DNA of 64,000 nucleotides, taken from assembly GCA_029721435.1 (NCBI GenBank), contig CM056586.1:74072607-74136606 (forward strand), written 5' to 3'. The notes beneath the pieces were generated by a model. That model was given only the letters and a program-made list of their open reading frames with translations, was not told the origin of the DNA and did no database searches. Below, one piece after another: positions 24,595 to 42,478 of this stretch (the stretch's first letter is position 1; each line of letters starts with the position of its first letter). The DNA is from Gymnothorax reevesii. Lineage: Eukaryota > Chordata > Actinopteri > Anguilliformes > Muraenidae. The position numbers were made by a program, and so were the translations under genes.

Positions 24595-25300
24595 ATGATG
24601 AGAAATGGGACTTTGACAGGGCCAAACCGTTATGGCTGGACAAGTGGGTCAGGGCCTTTTAGAACCAGCAAGGGTTCTGAGGTCCTCCCAGTCAGTAGTG
24701 CTGAGTTCGCAATGACCGGGGTCCAACTCGGGACAAACAATGAACCAGCAACAGCGTGTTGGACCCCTGGATTCCTCGATGCACAAGGGCAATAAAAGCC
24801 ATCCCATCTGGTCCAAACTGTCCGAGGAGCTACAGTACAATAAGTTGTAGAGAACTTTGATGCTTTCATGAGGAATGTATCACAACACAGTGTGCATCAC
24901 GTTCTTTTTTATGAAGTATTTTGTAGCTGCAGGCCAGACAGAGCGGCAATTGTACCAGAGTCCACTGACAAAAGCACTTACAATGGGCATGCGAGCATCA
25001 GAACTGGACTTAAGAGCAGTTAAAAAGGTTGCCTGGTCCAGTGTATTCCATTTTCTTTTACATCGTGTGCTTCGGCTGGGCAGATGTGCACCACTTACCT
25101 GTCGTCACCAGAATGCACCTTGGGAAAAACACAAACCAGTGAAGGGAGGGCGATGCTCTGAAAAAAGTTCTGTTGGGAAACCCTGAGTCCGGAAATTAAA
25201 GAGGATGGTATTTTGACTGAGCCATTTTGGCAGCACGAGGGGGACCTACACAATATTAGATGGGTGTTTTTAATGTTGTGGCTGATTGGTGTATGTTTTT
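24595..25300 (+). mobile_element. Tc1-like relic (GATCGGTGTA-ended family)
   Basis: Fragments of a transposase coding region remain, for example around ACAATGGGCATGCGAGCATC, CAGAACTGGACTTAAGAGCA and GTTGCCTGGTCCAGTGTATT, and the end GGCTGATTGGTGTA near 25293. The catalytic region is mostly deleted. The better-preserved non-autonomous copy is at 33646. Confidence 0.5.
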
Positions 25301-25587
25301 GTTAACCGTTGTATAAGCTCAATATACAATGACAGGCTGATCATCAGGTCTGATGAAAATAATAGCAAACCTGCTCACACGGTCAGTATAGTGCTCCACT
25401 GAGGTGTGCAAGTATTTTTATGCAGTGACTGGCATCTCATTATACCTGTATATTGTGTACTTGCTTCATTTTTTTACGAGTGAGCTAATAATGTCTTGAG
25501 TAGATTTCACACATGGTCGTTTAATTTTTGAATCGGTTACCGTTCCCTCAATATGAAAACCAAAGAGCTGTCGCTGCCAGACCACTG

Positions 25588-26035
25588 TAATGCTGGGTTC
25601 CCACTATCATGATTCGCAGCACGATTGAAACCATGGTCTTAATCGTGGTGATCATTTCAGATCTTATCAGATCTTGAGGTCATTCGTGGCAATAGTGTTA
25701 ATCGTTGAAAAGTTTTGGATGGTTCAAAAATTTCCTACGATCAGCACGATTAGTTGACTATCGTGATCATCGCATCATCTCGTATCCAAACCTGAAATTT
25801 TAAGCCACTTTCACACTGGACGAGAAACAAATTTTTCGCATAACAAATTACATTGAAAGTCAATGCAAAGATGCAAATATTTGCCTCTTTGCATTGACTT
25901 TGAATGTAATCTGTTGTGAGAAAAATTCGTTTTGCATACGGAGTGAAAGCAGCTTCATAGACGTTCCACGATCAGCTACGAATGGCCAATCGTGACGTTC
26001 GTAACAGAGCGCACAGCAGTGGGAACTAAGCATTA
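25588..26035. mobile_element. MITE with AATGCTGGGTTCCCACTA ends, carrying a nested MITE
   Basis: The left end AATGCTGGGTTCCCACTA (25589) and right end CAGTGGGAACTAAGCATT (26017-26034) are inverted. The interior is rich in CGATCATGATTAATCG-like sequence and is split by a second MITE at 25802-25955. Confidence 0.65.
25802..25955. mobile_element. Harbinger-like palindromic MITE, copy 1 (nested)
   Basis: Nearly the whole 154 bp is an imperfect palindrome: AGCCACTTTCACACTGGACG pairs with the reverse of GGAGTGAAAGCAGCT, and AAAGTCAATGCAAAG pairs with CTTTGCATTGACTTT. A second copy lies at 55057-55223. Confidence 0.7.
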
Positions 26036-26109
26036 GAATTATAGAAAAGAAAATGCAGTGTCCAGAGATGCGGCAGTTTTATGGATGCGGCTGTTGATTT
26101 GAAGGGAAT

Positions 26110-26205
26110 AGGATAAGGATTAGGGATTATGGTTAGGGTAAGGGTTAGGTTTAAGTTTAGGGTCAGGGTTAGGGTTAGGTTTAGGTTTAGGGTCAGGGTT
26201 TGAAT
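26110..26205. repeat. degenerate interstitial telomere-like (TTAGGG) tract
   Basis: GGTTAGGGTAAGGGTTAGGT and variants over about 95 bp, with many GGGTCA and GGTTTA variants. The opposite-strand frame (LTLNLNLT repeats) is only its translation. Confidence 0.65.
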
Positions 26206-26329
26206 TCGCACTGCTGTATCTGTCTACATTGAAATGCAGTGGGAAACTGCTGTACCCATAGCAACAGCCAAAAAAAAAAAAAAACCATTAGTGAAGTAAC
26301 AAAAACTTTAGGTATCGTCAAACTCTAGT

Positions 26330-27465
26330 ACTACAACTACAACATCCTGATGGAGAAAGGGGGCACAGGTAGGTCAAGAGCTCAAAAAGGCCCAAAAGGC
26401 AATGAACAACTGTGGTGGAGGCAAAAAAATTATTTCCTCGGGGAAGAAAAACCGCCTCACAGCGGCTGGCCAGATCAAAAGCTCACTTCAGGGGATAGAC
26501 ATATCTGCATAAAATAAAGAAATCACCAAAAGACTTCACCACACGTTTACCGCAGAGTAAAAATCATTGTAAAGGCTCAAAATAGTCTTGCATAGTTCTG
26601 GAACAGCATACTATGGACAGAAAAGACCAAGAACAACGTGTGTCAAAATGATGAGGAGAGAAATTTGAAGAAGGGAAGGATTTGCTCATGATCTGAAGTG
26701 CATCACCTGATCGGTGGAGCACGGTCAAGCGTTGGCAATGGACCTCATTCCTCTATGTTTATTGATGATGTTACTGATTACGAAAGCATCAGGAATCCTG
26801 ACCTGTACAGGGCCAAGTTACCTCTTCATATTCAGCCAAATGCTTGAAAATCCAGTGGACGGCACTTCCCAGTGCAGTTTTGCCTAGGTCTTCAGAACTC
26901 CTTGGATGGCACCTCCTAGTACAGTTAGGCCATGACTTGAAGCCAACTGCAAAGGCAACCTAAGACTTTTGGAGGCAAACAGGAATATTTTACAATGGTC
27001 AACTAAATCACCTGACCTGAATCCAAAAGAGTAGGCAAGCAAGTGGTTGAGGGCAAAACACCTGAACAGCCAGCAGAAATGGACGACAACAGCAGTGATG
27101 CCTGGCAGAGAACTGGCAGGTGGGGGAGGTGGAGGGATCAGCGTCTGGTGATGTCTCCAGGCTATGGGTTCCAGACTTCAGGCAGTTATGCAAAGTATTT
27201 GCAAGCAGATATTTCAAAAACCCATGAATTTCTGATAGTTTGTTTCTCCGAATTCTTTTGAGCCCCCAAAGATGGTGGCAAAAAATATGGTTGTAGTTCC
27301 TTCCAGTTTCATACAATATTTTCGACACCATCCCATCTAAAATGCAGCCCTTCGAGCAGATCTTAGTTGTTCAATTTCACATTCACTGTGGTGATGTACA
27401 GGCCCAAAATGACAAAAATTGTGTCCCAGTCCAAATACTTATAGACCTGACAGTACCTGCTCCAA
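26330..27465 (+). mobile_element. Tc1-like relic with degraded transposase
   Basis: TCAACTAAATCACCTGACCT followed by GAATCCAAAAGAG encodes the STKSPDLNPKE block around the DDE glutamate. The 3' end is GTCCAAATACTTATAGACCT then GAC at about 27450. Many stops occur. The 5' inverted end was not found. Confidence 0.6.
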
Positions 27466-27928
27466 GAAGGTAACAGACTATTCGGAAACACTGGTGATGT
27501 CCAAGGCTTAACTATGCGGTGTAAACAACATGCATATGAATACTCCTAAATAAAAGGTGTATATCTGCACTTTAACTAAAGCTGACTGGTCTGATTACAG
27601 GTGCCAGGCAAAGTGTTATGCTTGTTTGTGCATAACTGACTTAAAGAAGCCCTTGATGTCAAGCAATGAGATAAACAAGTGGGCCTCTTCTCAAATGGAT
27701 CCTGCAATTGATCAAATCCTTGTACTGCAAAACGTTGTTGAGCAGTGTCTAGAATTCGAAAGGCCTCTGTGAACCAATTTTATAAATTTTCAATAAGCCT
27801 TTCTGAGCATCCATAGTAATATTTGGGGAAAATGTTCAAGGTATGCAGAATCCTGAAAAAGTTCACCAACATCATCGAGAGCTTTTATTAGGACTTCATA
27901 AATGTGGATCTCGCGAATACGGACTTCT

Positions 27929-28090
27929 TTAACCCTTTGAGCGCCGAATATATTTTCAAGGAAATAAAAATGTAGTTATCCTGAGCTGTTGAAAACCTAT
28001 CATGTGGTAACTTGTTTAAAAGAGCTCCCTGAGCTCTTACATCTTACATCATAGGGCAACTATAGTTTTCCATAGTGCTGAAAGGGTTAA
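27929..28090. mobile_element. piggyBac-like MITE with TTAA target sites
   Basis: 162 bp. TTAACCCTTTGAGCGCC at the left and, reversed, TTAACCCTTTCAGCACT at the right. The TTAA duplication and CCCTTT start of the ends are typical of piggyBac. Confidence 0.65.
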
Positions 28091-28419
28091 TAATGCTTCA
28101 GGTGTCTGGCAGGGCTGTCTACTGTCACCTGTGCGGTTCATTGTTAGTCTAGACCAGAACTTCCTAAATCTGGTAGTTGAATCTACATCCAGCCCTGGTT
28201 TTTTCCTCTTCCAGGCAATTAAATGAACAGTTCTTATTGATTGGCCAGACTGTCATCACACCTGACTTCCAGGAAATATGAGCCAGGAAAACCAGAAGTT
28301 CATGCCCCTTGAGGAGTGTGATTTGGGGAGCACAGCTCTAGACCATGTAATATTGAAGGCAGCAAATAACTAGGGCTTCAGGATAGCATGGACTTCAGGA
28401 CAGCACCTCACAGATCTTG

Positions 28420-29190
28420 ACTGCGCAGATGACATCGCCTGTCTAGCTGAAACGGGACCTCCATTAGAGGAGATGATGATGACTCCGGAGAGAAAAGCTC
28501 GGAAAATGGGTCTGACGATCAACCGCCAAAAGAAGAAGATGATGCAGGGTGGAGGTTCACAGCCCAACACACGAGTGCTGGGGCGCGGAGAGCAAGCAGA
28601 AAACATCACGAGTTTCACTTATCGAGGAAGCATTCTTACCGCTGAGGGTGAAATGAACCTCCGGTTTGGAAAGGCGGCCGCAGGCTCTCAGAGGATGTAG
28701 TTACTGTGGAGCTGCAGTAAGATTTCCAAGGTGCTTAAAGCCATGCTCTTGCAGATCTCACCAACATTCTTTTCTCCGGTGAGACCTGGAGGTGCATCTC
28801 AACATCACTGCCTGACAAACATTCTCAAGATCATCCGCAAGGATCCCTTTACAAATGAGGAAATGTACCGAAGAACTAGAACCCATCCACTAATCAAATT
28901 AATCACTGAGTGAAGGATGAATTACAGGGGCATGTGCTTGCAGTGCCACCAGAACAGATGCCCAAGGCAGAGATAAACTGTCAGATCGAGGGAGAAGGAA
29001 GAGAGGATGTCCCAAGATGACATATAACGTTTAAAAAAGACAGAGATTATGGGCATAGATCCAATGCAAGTCGAGAGAACGGCACATGACCAAGTCAAGT
29101 GGAGAAGGCTTGTCGCCCAAAGCGCTGAACAGCGCAGGAGGGGCAGCCGAAGTCTGAGTAAAACTACAAATACAGCGCAGAGCCAGTTAC
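28420..29190 (+). pseudogene. LINE reverse transcriptase 3' relic, clade unresolved
   Basis: LDCADDIACLAE is the catalytic ADD box region, followed by ARKMGLTINRQKKKMM, ITSFTYRGSILTAEG and TNEEMYRRTRTHPL, the order seen in RT thumb/C-terminal regions of several LINE clades. Stops occur after SQRM and elsewhere. Confidence 0.55.
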
Positions 29191-30584
29191 CCTGAGCCGG
29201 GGACACTGTCCAAACAAGGACTCCGTTCACCCATTTAAGATACAAGGGTCAGACTAAATTAATACTTTTTCCGATAAATGGGCACTAAAATGTATGGACG
29301 CATTAGAGTTATGGCATGTTGCTTTGAAAATTTGAGCAATAAAATAAGATATTCTGGGTTTATCAGGGTGATGTCAGGAGTAGAGATTCTACTTTATGTG
29401 CTATAAATACATCCAACAGCCCTGGGCTGAATAACAGCAGAACTGCACTCAACTCTAAACAGCAACAATAATTACATTTTTTCCATTAAACAAGTTGAAT
29501 AATCGCTTGAGAACCAACTCTGTTCTATGGCACTACATCCGACCCCCCCCCCCCCCCCCCGTGTCATTTTCCTTGCCAAGTCATTCACTGAGAGCCAGAG
29601 TAGTGAGCTCGTCTTTCTTCTGTCAGAAAAACAAAAAACCTAATTTGACCAGAGATACCAGGTAATTGTATTGATTATACTGACAAAAGGAACTGAGTAC
29701 AGTACTTAGTGATGCCTGCCCGAAAGTGTTTGACCTTTCTATGAATTCTTGCGGCTTAGAAACAGCACAAATCATTTGTTTCCCAAAACTGCAGAGAAAA
29801 GGAAGTAAAAATAAATTCTTACAGGATGTACGTTAGCTGCATTTCTCACCTACACATTTGCCATTTTGTTCCAAGTGTACCTGAACATACACAGGAACCT
29901 CACAAGGAGCGTTACATTTGCACTGACGTTACGTCTCGACTTCCTTCATTAAGACGATGTAAGACGATAAGGCTTCATGGCTTCAGGGTTAACTTTAATA
30001 ACTGCAGTTTTCATTGTATCCTATAAAAGGCTATAATACGCTTAATTAGCCAATAAACATTTTGGATTGATGGTAGGTAGGCATCGTTAGTGATAATTTC
30101 TGAAAATAAAGACATTATTTGGCTTTATTTTACTACTCTTGATTTATCCCAAGTAATGTCAAAGTCGATTTATGCTGATTGACTAATATCCATTAATTAC
30201 TGAATCCATTTACTGAGGACAGAGTACAAGAGAACAATGGGCTGGGTTTTGTCATGTCGGTCGTAACCTTTTGTAACAAACACAATAAAAATGTATAATT
30301 TGGGGCTGGATGGGGGAAGATTCTGTCCTGCAGACTAGTGCCAATTTTTTAAAAATTTAAATTATAATGCATTTTAATTAGAGCTTGCCATGTACTGAAT
30401 ATTCATGCTGAAAGCTCAACAACAGGCCTCAGAAATCGCTTTACCTGTTAGAGTTGGAGAATGAACTACTACTTTATTGAGAGAACTCAGAAATTGCTCA
30501 CAGTCCCATACATAAATTTGTTACTTAATTATTTGCACAATCAGAGGAATATGCTGTCATCCATCTATTATCCATAGTGCTTCT
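29191..30584. other. no recognised gene; poly-C run
   Basis: AT-rich; the only distinct item is a run of about 18 C at 29544-29561. No repeat family recognised. Confidence 0.4.
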
Positions 30585-30845
30585 CCCACACTAGGGCTGC
30601 GGAAGTGCTGGAGCCAATCCCAGCTGAGTATGGGCAAAAGGCAGGTGCACGCCATCGACAGCCCACTGATCCATTACCGGGCAGAAACACCGTCCTCACA
30701 CACACACACACCTACAGGAAATGTAGTCTTCAATTAACCTGACGTGCGAGTAAACCCATGCAAAGACACACAGCAAGACCCCCACTGGATTCAAACCCAT
30801 GACCCTCTTGCAGTGAGGTGGCAGTGCTGACCACTGCACTGCCCA
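30585..30845 (+). repeat. interspersed repeat family B, 5' and 3' parts
   Basis: CTGGAGCCAATCCCAGCTGA, a (CA)n patch, CTGGATTCAAACCCATGACC and GTGCTGACCACTGCACTGCC. The sequence ends where the Tc1-like element begins. Confidence 0.6.
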
Positions 30846-32476
30846 TACAGTATCTCACAAAAGTGAGTAAACCCCTCACATTCCGACAATTAATTTATTA
30901 TATCTTCTCAAGGGACAATGTTACAGAAATGAAACTTGAATATATTCCAGAATAGTCATTTTATAATATGTTTTGTGGTGCAGATTTACTGCACTGTCCA
31001 AATAACTGAACAAATAGTCACTATTTGCAAAATGGGTGGCAACAAAAGTGAGTACACACTCCAGTTGGAATCGGTCAACCAAGCAATGAAATGTGTTTTA
31101 TTCATCATGTTCATGCTTTTGTCTGTTGGACTGGGTTATATGAGGTTGTGTAACATGTGCTGAAGGATTAAATTGTGATGCTTTGGGTCCAATGCTCTTA
31201 TTCTGGTCACTGGATGGTTGACACGGTATCTCATGGGAAAGAACTCTCCAAGGATCTGAAATCGAGAATTCTTTCACTCCACAAAGATGATCTAAGCTAC
31301 AAGAAGATCTGTGAAACCATGAAACTGAGCTACAGCACGGTGGCCAAGGTTATCCAGCGGTTTCCCGAGATGGGTTCTGCTCAGAACAGCCTCGTCAGAG
31401 TCGACTGAAGAGGATGAATCTTTGTGCTCTGCGTCAGATACACAAGTTGGCTTCAGAAAACAGACGCAGGAGTGCTGGCAGCATTGCTAACAAGGTTGCA
31501 GCAGTGGGAGAACAGCCAGTCAGTGCTCAGACCATACGCCATGCTCTGCGCAAAGTTGGTCTGCATGGCCGTCGGCCAACACAGAAGCCTCTTCTGAAGC
31601 TAGCCCACTAGAAAGCCTGAAAACAGTTTTTGAGGACAACCAGTTCAAGAACATAAACAAATGGAACCATGTTCTGTTGTCTGATGAGACCAAGATAAAC
31701 TTGTTTTGTTCAGATGGTGTCCAGCATGTGTGGCCGCGCCCTGGTGAGGAGTACCAAGACAAGTGTGTACTGCCTACAGTCAAACATGGTGGTGGCAGCA
31801 TCATGGTCTGGGGCTGCATGAGTGCTTCTGGTCCTGGGGAGCTGCACTTCATTAATGAAATAATGGATCCAACATGTACAGTGAGATTCTGAAGCAGAAC
31901 ATGATGCCCCCCCTTCAGAAACTGGGCCGCTCGGCTGTTTTCCAACATGATAACGACCCGAAACACACCTCCAAGATGACAACTGAATTCCTGAAGAAGC
32001 TGTAGGTGATGGTATGGCCAAGTATGTCACATCTGAATCCCATTGAGCACCGGTGGGGCATCTTTAAGAGGAAGGTGGAGGAACAGCAGGTGTCCAACAT
32101 CCACCAGCTCCGTGATGTTGTCATGGAGGAGTGGAGGATCCCAGCAACAACCTGTGCAGCTCTGGTGAATTCCATACCGCGGAGAATCAAGGCAGTGTTG
32201 GACAACAATGGCGGTCACACTAAATGTTGACACTATGGACACAATTTGGCATGTTGACGGTGAGGTGTACTCACTTTTGTTGCCACCCATTTTGGAAATA
32301 GTGACTGTTTGTTCAGTTATTTGGACAGTGCGGTAAATATACACTGCTACACATATTGTACAAGGACTACTCTAGAATTGATTCAGGTTTCATTTCTGTG
32401 ACGTTGTCCCTTGCAAAGATATAATAAATAAATTTTCGAAGTGCGAGGGTTGTACTCACTTTTGTGAGATACTGTA
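30846..32476 (+). mobile_element. full-length Tc1-like transposon
   Basis: Both ends are present: TACAGTATCTCACAAAAGTG (30846) and, reversed at 32476, the same. Inner direct copies of the motif (GGTGGCAACAAAAGTGAGTA at 31034 and its inverse near 32270) match the IR/DR arrangement of Tc1-like elements. TA flanks mark the target site. Total about 1.63 kb. Confidence 0.9.
31202..32228 (+). pseudogene. Tc1-like transposase, nearly full length, several breaks
   Basis: Segments in order: HTH region (GKELSKDLKSRILSLHKDDL, STVAKVIQRF), second HTH (ALRQIHKLASENRRRSAGSI, QPVSAQTIRHAL), DDE region ([40 protein letters not shown]) and the C-terminus KAVLDNNGGHTKC. The three catalytic residues are still readable. 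Breaks: frameshift near 31395, TAG at 31609-31611, frame changes near 31650, 31870 and 32003. Confidence 0.8.
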
Positions 32477-33645
32477 TATGCTGACATGGGAAATGAAACT
32501 ATTAACTATATCGGCTAATTATTAGGAGTTCGCGGGTATTTTTTCCAGTGCAACTGGGTGACTGTAGTACAGTTGACAAATATGCACTTCTGACCCATGA
32601 CATTTGTACAGGAATATTCTTAACTACCCGACATCAGAAATGAGTCTAATTCCACGGCATTTGGCTCACGGTGTTCATTAATACAGCTAGATTTGGGTGA
32701 GCGAGCCACTGTGGGCTGTGACCACCTGAATGATCTTGGCTGAACCAGAGGAGGAAACCGGGCTCGGTCGGCAGTGGGGTTAGTTGGCACAGGGTTCGGT
32801 TGGCACACCTTCAGTTTTAAGGCAAACTCGTATTCTACATGGCATCCAAACACCATTTCAACTGTTGCACAAACCATTAAATCTCGCTGTGAACTCTGTT
32901 TAAATTTTGTGCCCTTGCATTAATATGCGAGAAGATCACAAACTCGCAGACAGCCTGACACTTTGTGCCAACCAGTCCCATCGCTGGATTGGTTGACAAA
33001 GAACGTGTGATAGATTTTCACAAAAATGCTTTTCCATATATGGTAATGTATTTAACCAGATACTCGGATGTGCTCTAAATCTTTAGATTTTTAAGTATGT
33101 ATTTAGTGGAAACCACAAAATTTCTCAGAAACATGGCCCTGATATTGTTCATTTCCCTCAGTGCAAGAAGCGTTGCAGCTGATAGAATCTTGTCCGTCTA
33201 CATTTCTGCCTCCAAACCATTTTCGTACCTAAAATTTTTTTAAATGACACTCTTCTAGCCTGTAATCATAACAGCTATAATAACATGGTACATGACAATA
33301 GTTATGTCCAGTGAAATGAGTCACTGCATAGCCGTTACATTCACTTTACACTGTAGGCTAATAATTTTTGAGGACAATATATTTAATTTTACGAATTATA
33401 TAATAAATTAGTTAATTGAAATACATGTTCACATAATTATTTTAGAATTATCGCCATTTCATGACTTGATACTCCTAAATAACAATCCATCAATCAGCCC
33501 TGTTCAATACATATCTTATTACAGGGTTTCAAACATGTCATCAAAATGTGACCATCCCCTACTGCTATTAAATGCAATAAAGAAGCTCAAAAGCCCTCTC
33601 TAAAATATTTCCAAAATGTTTTACCGCAATATGCACGTGTGTATA
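32477..33645. other. no recognised gene
   Basis: AT-rich; a minus-strand open frame at 32877-32620 has no recognised domain. Confidence 0.4.
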
Positions 33646-34493
33646 TACACCGATCAGCCTGAAGATTAAAACCACCTGCCTGATGTAATGAAGGTCCCCC
33701 TTCTGCTACCAAAACAGCTCCATCAAACTGATGTCAGTTGAATCCCCAAACGTAGGGCGTCCCAGCAGAACATTTCCCAGAGTTCCTCACTCCCTCTGCC
33801 AGCTTATCCCTTTTCCCCACAGTGCGTCCTGATGCCATCTACTCCCCGGTAAGTGGTGCACATGGACCAAGCCGAGGTACATGATGTAAGAGAAAATGGG
33901 ACCCGCTGGACCAGGAGACCTTCTTCAACTCTTCAGGGTCCAGTTCGACAGCTCAGGTACCCATTGCTTTTAGAGGGGAACTGGGGCACCAGAGTGGGCA
34001 CTTTGACTGGTCTGCGAGCTATAAAGTGCAATTCACAGCAGGGGATGATGCGCTGTGTGTTGTGACACAGTCCTTATGTCAATATTATTGAAATTCTCAG
34101 TGACTTGTGCTATAGTTGCCTTCTGTTGATTTGGTTCAGATGAGATATTCTTCCTGCACTTGTGCATCAATGAGCCTTGGGGGGCTAAAACCCTGTCCCG
34201 GTTCATGATTTGTCCCTCCTTGGACCACTGTCAGTAGGTGCACACACTTGCTGACAGGGAGCAGACCAGAAGTCTTTCCTCTTCAGAGAAGCACTAACCT
34301 ACTCATCAGGTCGCAATGATTTGCCTCTTTTCAAAGTCATTCAGTTCCCATTTCACCCACATCCAACACTTTGAATACCAGAACACTTACCATCTAATCT
34401 GTCCGCAGACCGTGACATGTATAGTTGTTTTGAGATAATCAACATTATTTGCTACTTTCGTAAGTGGTTTTAACGTTTTGGCTCATTGTTGTA
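33646..34493. mobile_element. Tc1-like non-autonomous element, complete ends
   Basis: Left end TACACCGATCAGCCTGAAG and right end TTTTGGCTCATTGTTGTA are inverted and continue into AAAACCACCT / GTGGTTTTAA. The interior matches the N-terminal half of a transposase in antisense (TCAATGAGCCTTGGG, TTGTCCCTCCTTGGACCACT) with no open frame. Confidence 0.65.
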
Positions 34494-36704
34494 TATACTT
34501 TTTATTTTAATAATCCAAACAATGCTTACATTACTCTGTGGCTTGGAAAATTGTGACTTTGTCAAAACAATGTCTCTGCATTGAGGTCTACACTCTAGAG
34601 GGCAAATATTTGAATGTAGCATTTTCGAGACCGTTTCCCCCAAGGGCTCTGGATGTTCACGTTGTGTTACCACCCTGGTCTCCACTACGCCCAATCGTGA
34701 ATAGCACCTTAAATAAGTCTCACTAAATTAACTCCATGCTGGCCCAAGTATTGTCATATACCTTCAGACGTCAGGTAGTCCGCGCATTTAGACACATGCT
34801 AGGTTTTCCAACATATCAATCGGCAAGCACTGTTAATAGCCTCACTTCGGTCGGTCACACAATGCAGCTTAAATACATTTCATCTAATTTACTCATAAGA
34901 GAACTTTGAACACATCGCGTGATTAATACAGGATACGTCACTAAAGCTGTTCTCTCATCAGATCCCAATAGCCATAAAAAGAGATGGCCAAAGCAGGACA
35001 CATACACCTGTTGGACAAACGTGAATTACTACATTAGTCACATAACTTTAGTATTCGCCCACGTTTTTTCACGGTGTATCCGTAGACTGCGTCATCAGAC
35101 CAGGCAATATATTCTGCAGTCGCTCGGGAGAGGCTACATTTCGAGAAAATACACTTCGCTTCATGGGGTGCAGAAAAAAACCACAGGGTGGCAGTGCCGT
35201 ACACTTCGTCTTCGCGGCGGAAAATAAATAAATAAATAAATATTAATAAAAAAAACCACCGGCCTAATGGCTTCCATGAGTTCTTGAGAAACACTGGTCC
35301 TCAGGATGGTATGGTACAAGTGTAAACAACAACTTTCAACTACGCCGTGAGTTAAATAGCTACCAGGTAGATACCCATTATTTGTTTGATAGGCCAATCG
35401 TTCATGCAGATGGCGTGTGATATTTAATGAACACGTCGTTTGAGCTTGAACATACATCAAATTTAATTTTGAAAGGTTCCAGTGATCAGTCAGCTCTTTA
35501 TTAAATCTGGAATCAATTAGCTCATTTCCGAATTTCCTATGATGCAAAATTAAAGCTTTACTCATTATTCAGCGACCATCGCCATTAAAAAAATTGCCAT
35601 TGCAGCTACGGATAATTTAGAAAATCACAAATATACCTGCCGTAAAATAGGTTGTTTAAAGTGCTGATTTTTTTTTTCTCCCCACACATGCGCCTAAAAC
35701 CCAAAATCAAATTCTCAGAGTTGAGTCAAAACTTGCATGAATGAACAACACGTAGGCTATATGCAGGTCTATTTCGTCACAGTTACTAAACAAATTAAAT
35801 TTGAGCAGAGACAAAAATTTAAATATAGGCCTATTGAGCAGTTTTGGAAGGTGAGGAAAAATATTTTAATTATCACTCATCCATGAGGGTTTTCTTTTTT
35901 ATTAACCGAATGGTTTTCCTGCAAAAGTACGGAATTGATCACTCATAGCCAATTTTAAGAATATTTGTACAACAAAAAAGATAACCACGATCGGATTCGG
36001 TTTCGTATTTTCGTCCATCAACAGACAATAATTTTTCTGAATTTTTAATTTCGTGTTTGCACTATGACAACATATACATAAATAACAACATTCATTTTGA
36101 AACACAGACTAGCCTAAAGTAGAAAAATGCCGTAAAGCTGAAAAACGAGGGCTGTCCTCCTCACTCGACGGATGAATTATTCAAATACGGAGACATTCTC
36201 AAGCTATTTATAAATTAATGTACATCTGAGAACAATTAATATTCTATCGGCCAAGCAATTGAACGCCGCTACGATCTATACAAACATACAGAATGAAGCT
36301 ACACATTCAAATGAGGTTTCGACTTTTAACTAACGATTCGAACTAATTCGAGTTTCCTTTGTCCTCGTATTCTCACATTTGTTTGAACAAGAATACAGTG
36401 CACATCACTCTGTTGACTATACATTTGCAGAAAAGCGATAAAAGTATTTTAAATATAGATTTATAAATATTAAAATGCCAATCAATGACTTTTACATACT
36501 TCTACATTTGACACGAAATCACTACAAGCTAAAAACGCCTGTGCATTGTTTCCATAATTACAATGGCATTTATAGTGAAAAACAATTTTGGGAAATGCAT
36601 TTGAGCAAACAAAAATTTAATTTGGCCTTCGAAATGAGAGTTAAAAAAAACAATAACTCGCCTATTAGGTGTCGAGAGAGCTGTTAGTAGTAGCAGTAGT
36701 AGTA

Positions 36705-36736
<32 letters not shown>

Positions 36737-37023
36737 TACTATCATTATTATTGTTGTTATTTTTGTTGTTGTCATCATTATTATTATTGAGACATTTCGT
36801 CCAAAAACTCCTTTACCAATGTAAAAGTCAGCAAACCGTCAAACAACGAAGATAAATAAATATTATAGGCCTAATATATTTTTAAAAATGAAACAAAGTA
36901 ACCATGCTACAACGTTTTAATATTCGACATTGTCAATCTCTCTTTCAAAAAAAAAATAATGAATAAATAAATAAACTTGATAACGGCCATTTTACATTTT
37001 ACGCATGGCATGGGAATAATTTT
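34494..37023. other. tbr1 3' UTR and downstream flank
   Basis: No transposon recognised. The proximal part must contain the tbr1 3' UTR, but its end is unclear: the minus strand offers ATTAAA near 36916 and AATAAA near 35897-35902. An AAATA-rich run is at 35222-35255. Confidence 0.4.
36687..36788. repeat. compound trinucleotide microsatellite (AGT/AAT)n-(ATT)n
   Basis: GTAGTAGTAATAATAATAAT followed by ATTATTATTGTTGTT, giving a partially self-complementary tract in the probable tbr1 3' UTR. Confidence 0.8.

Positions 37024-42478
<5,455 letters not shown>

Noticed and set aside
26026..26211. LTLNLNLT-rich minus-strand frame
   Set aside because: Translation of the degenerate telomere-like repeat.
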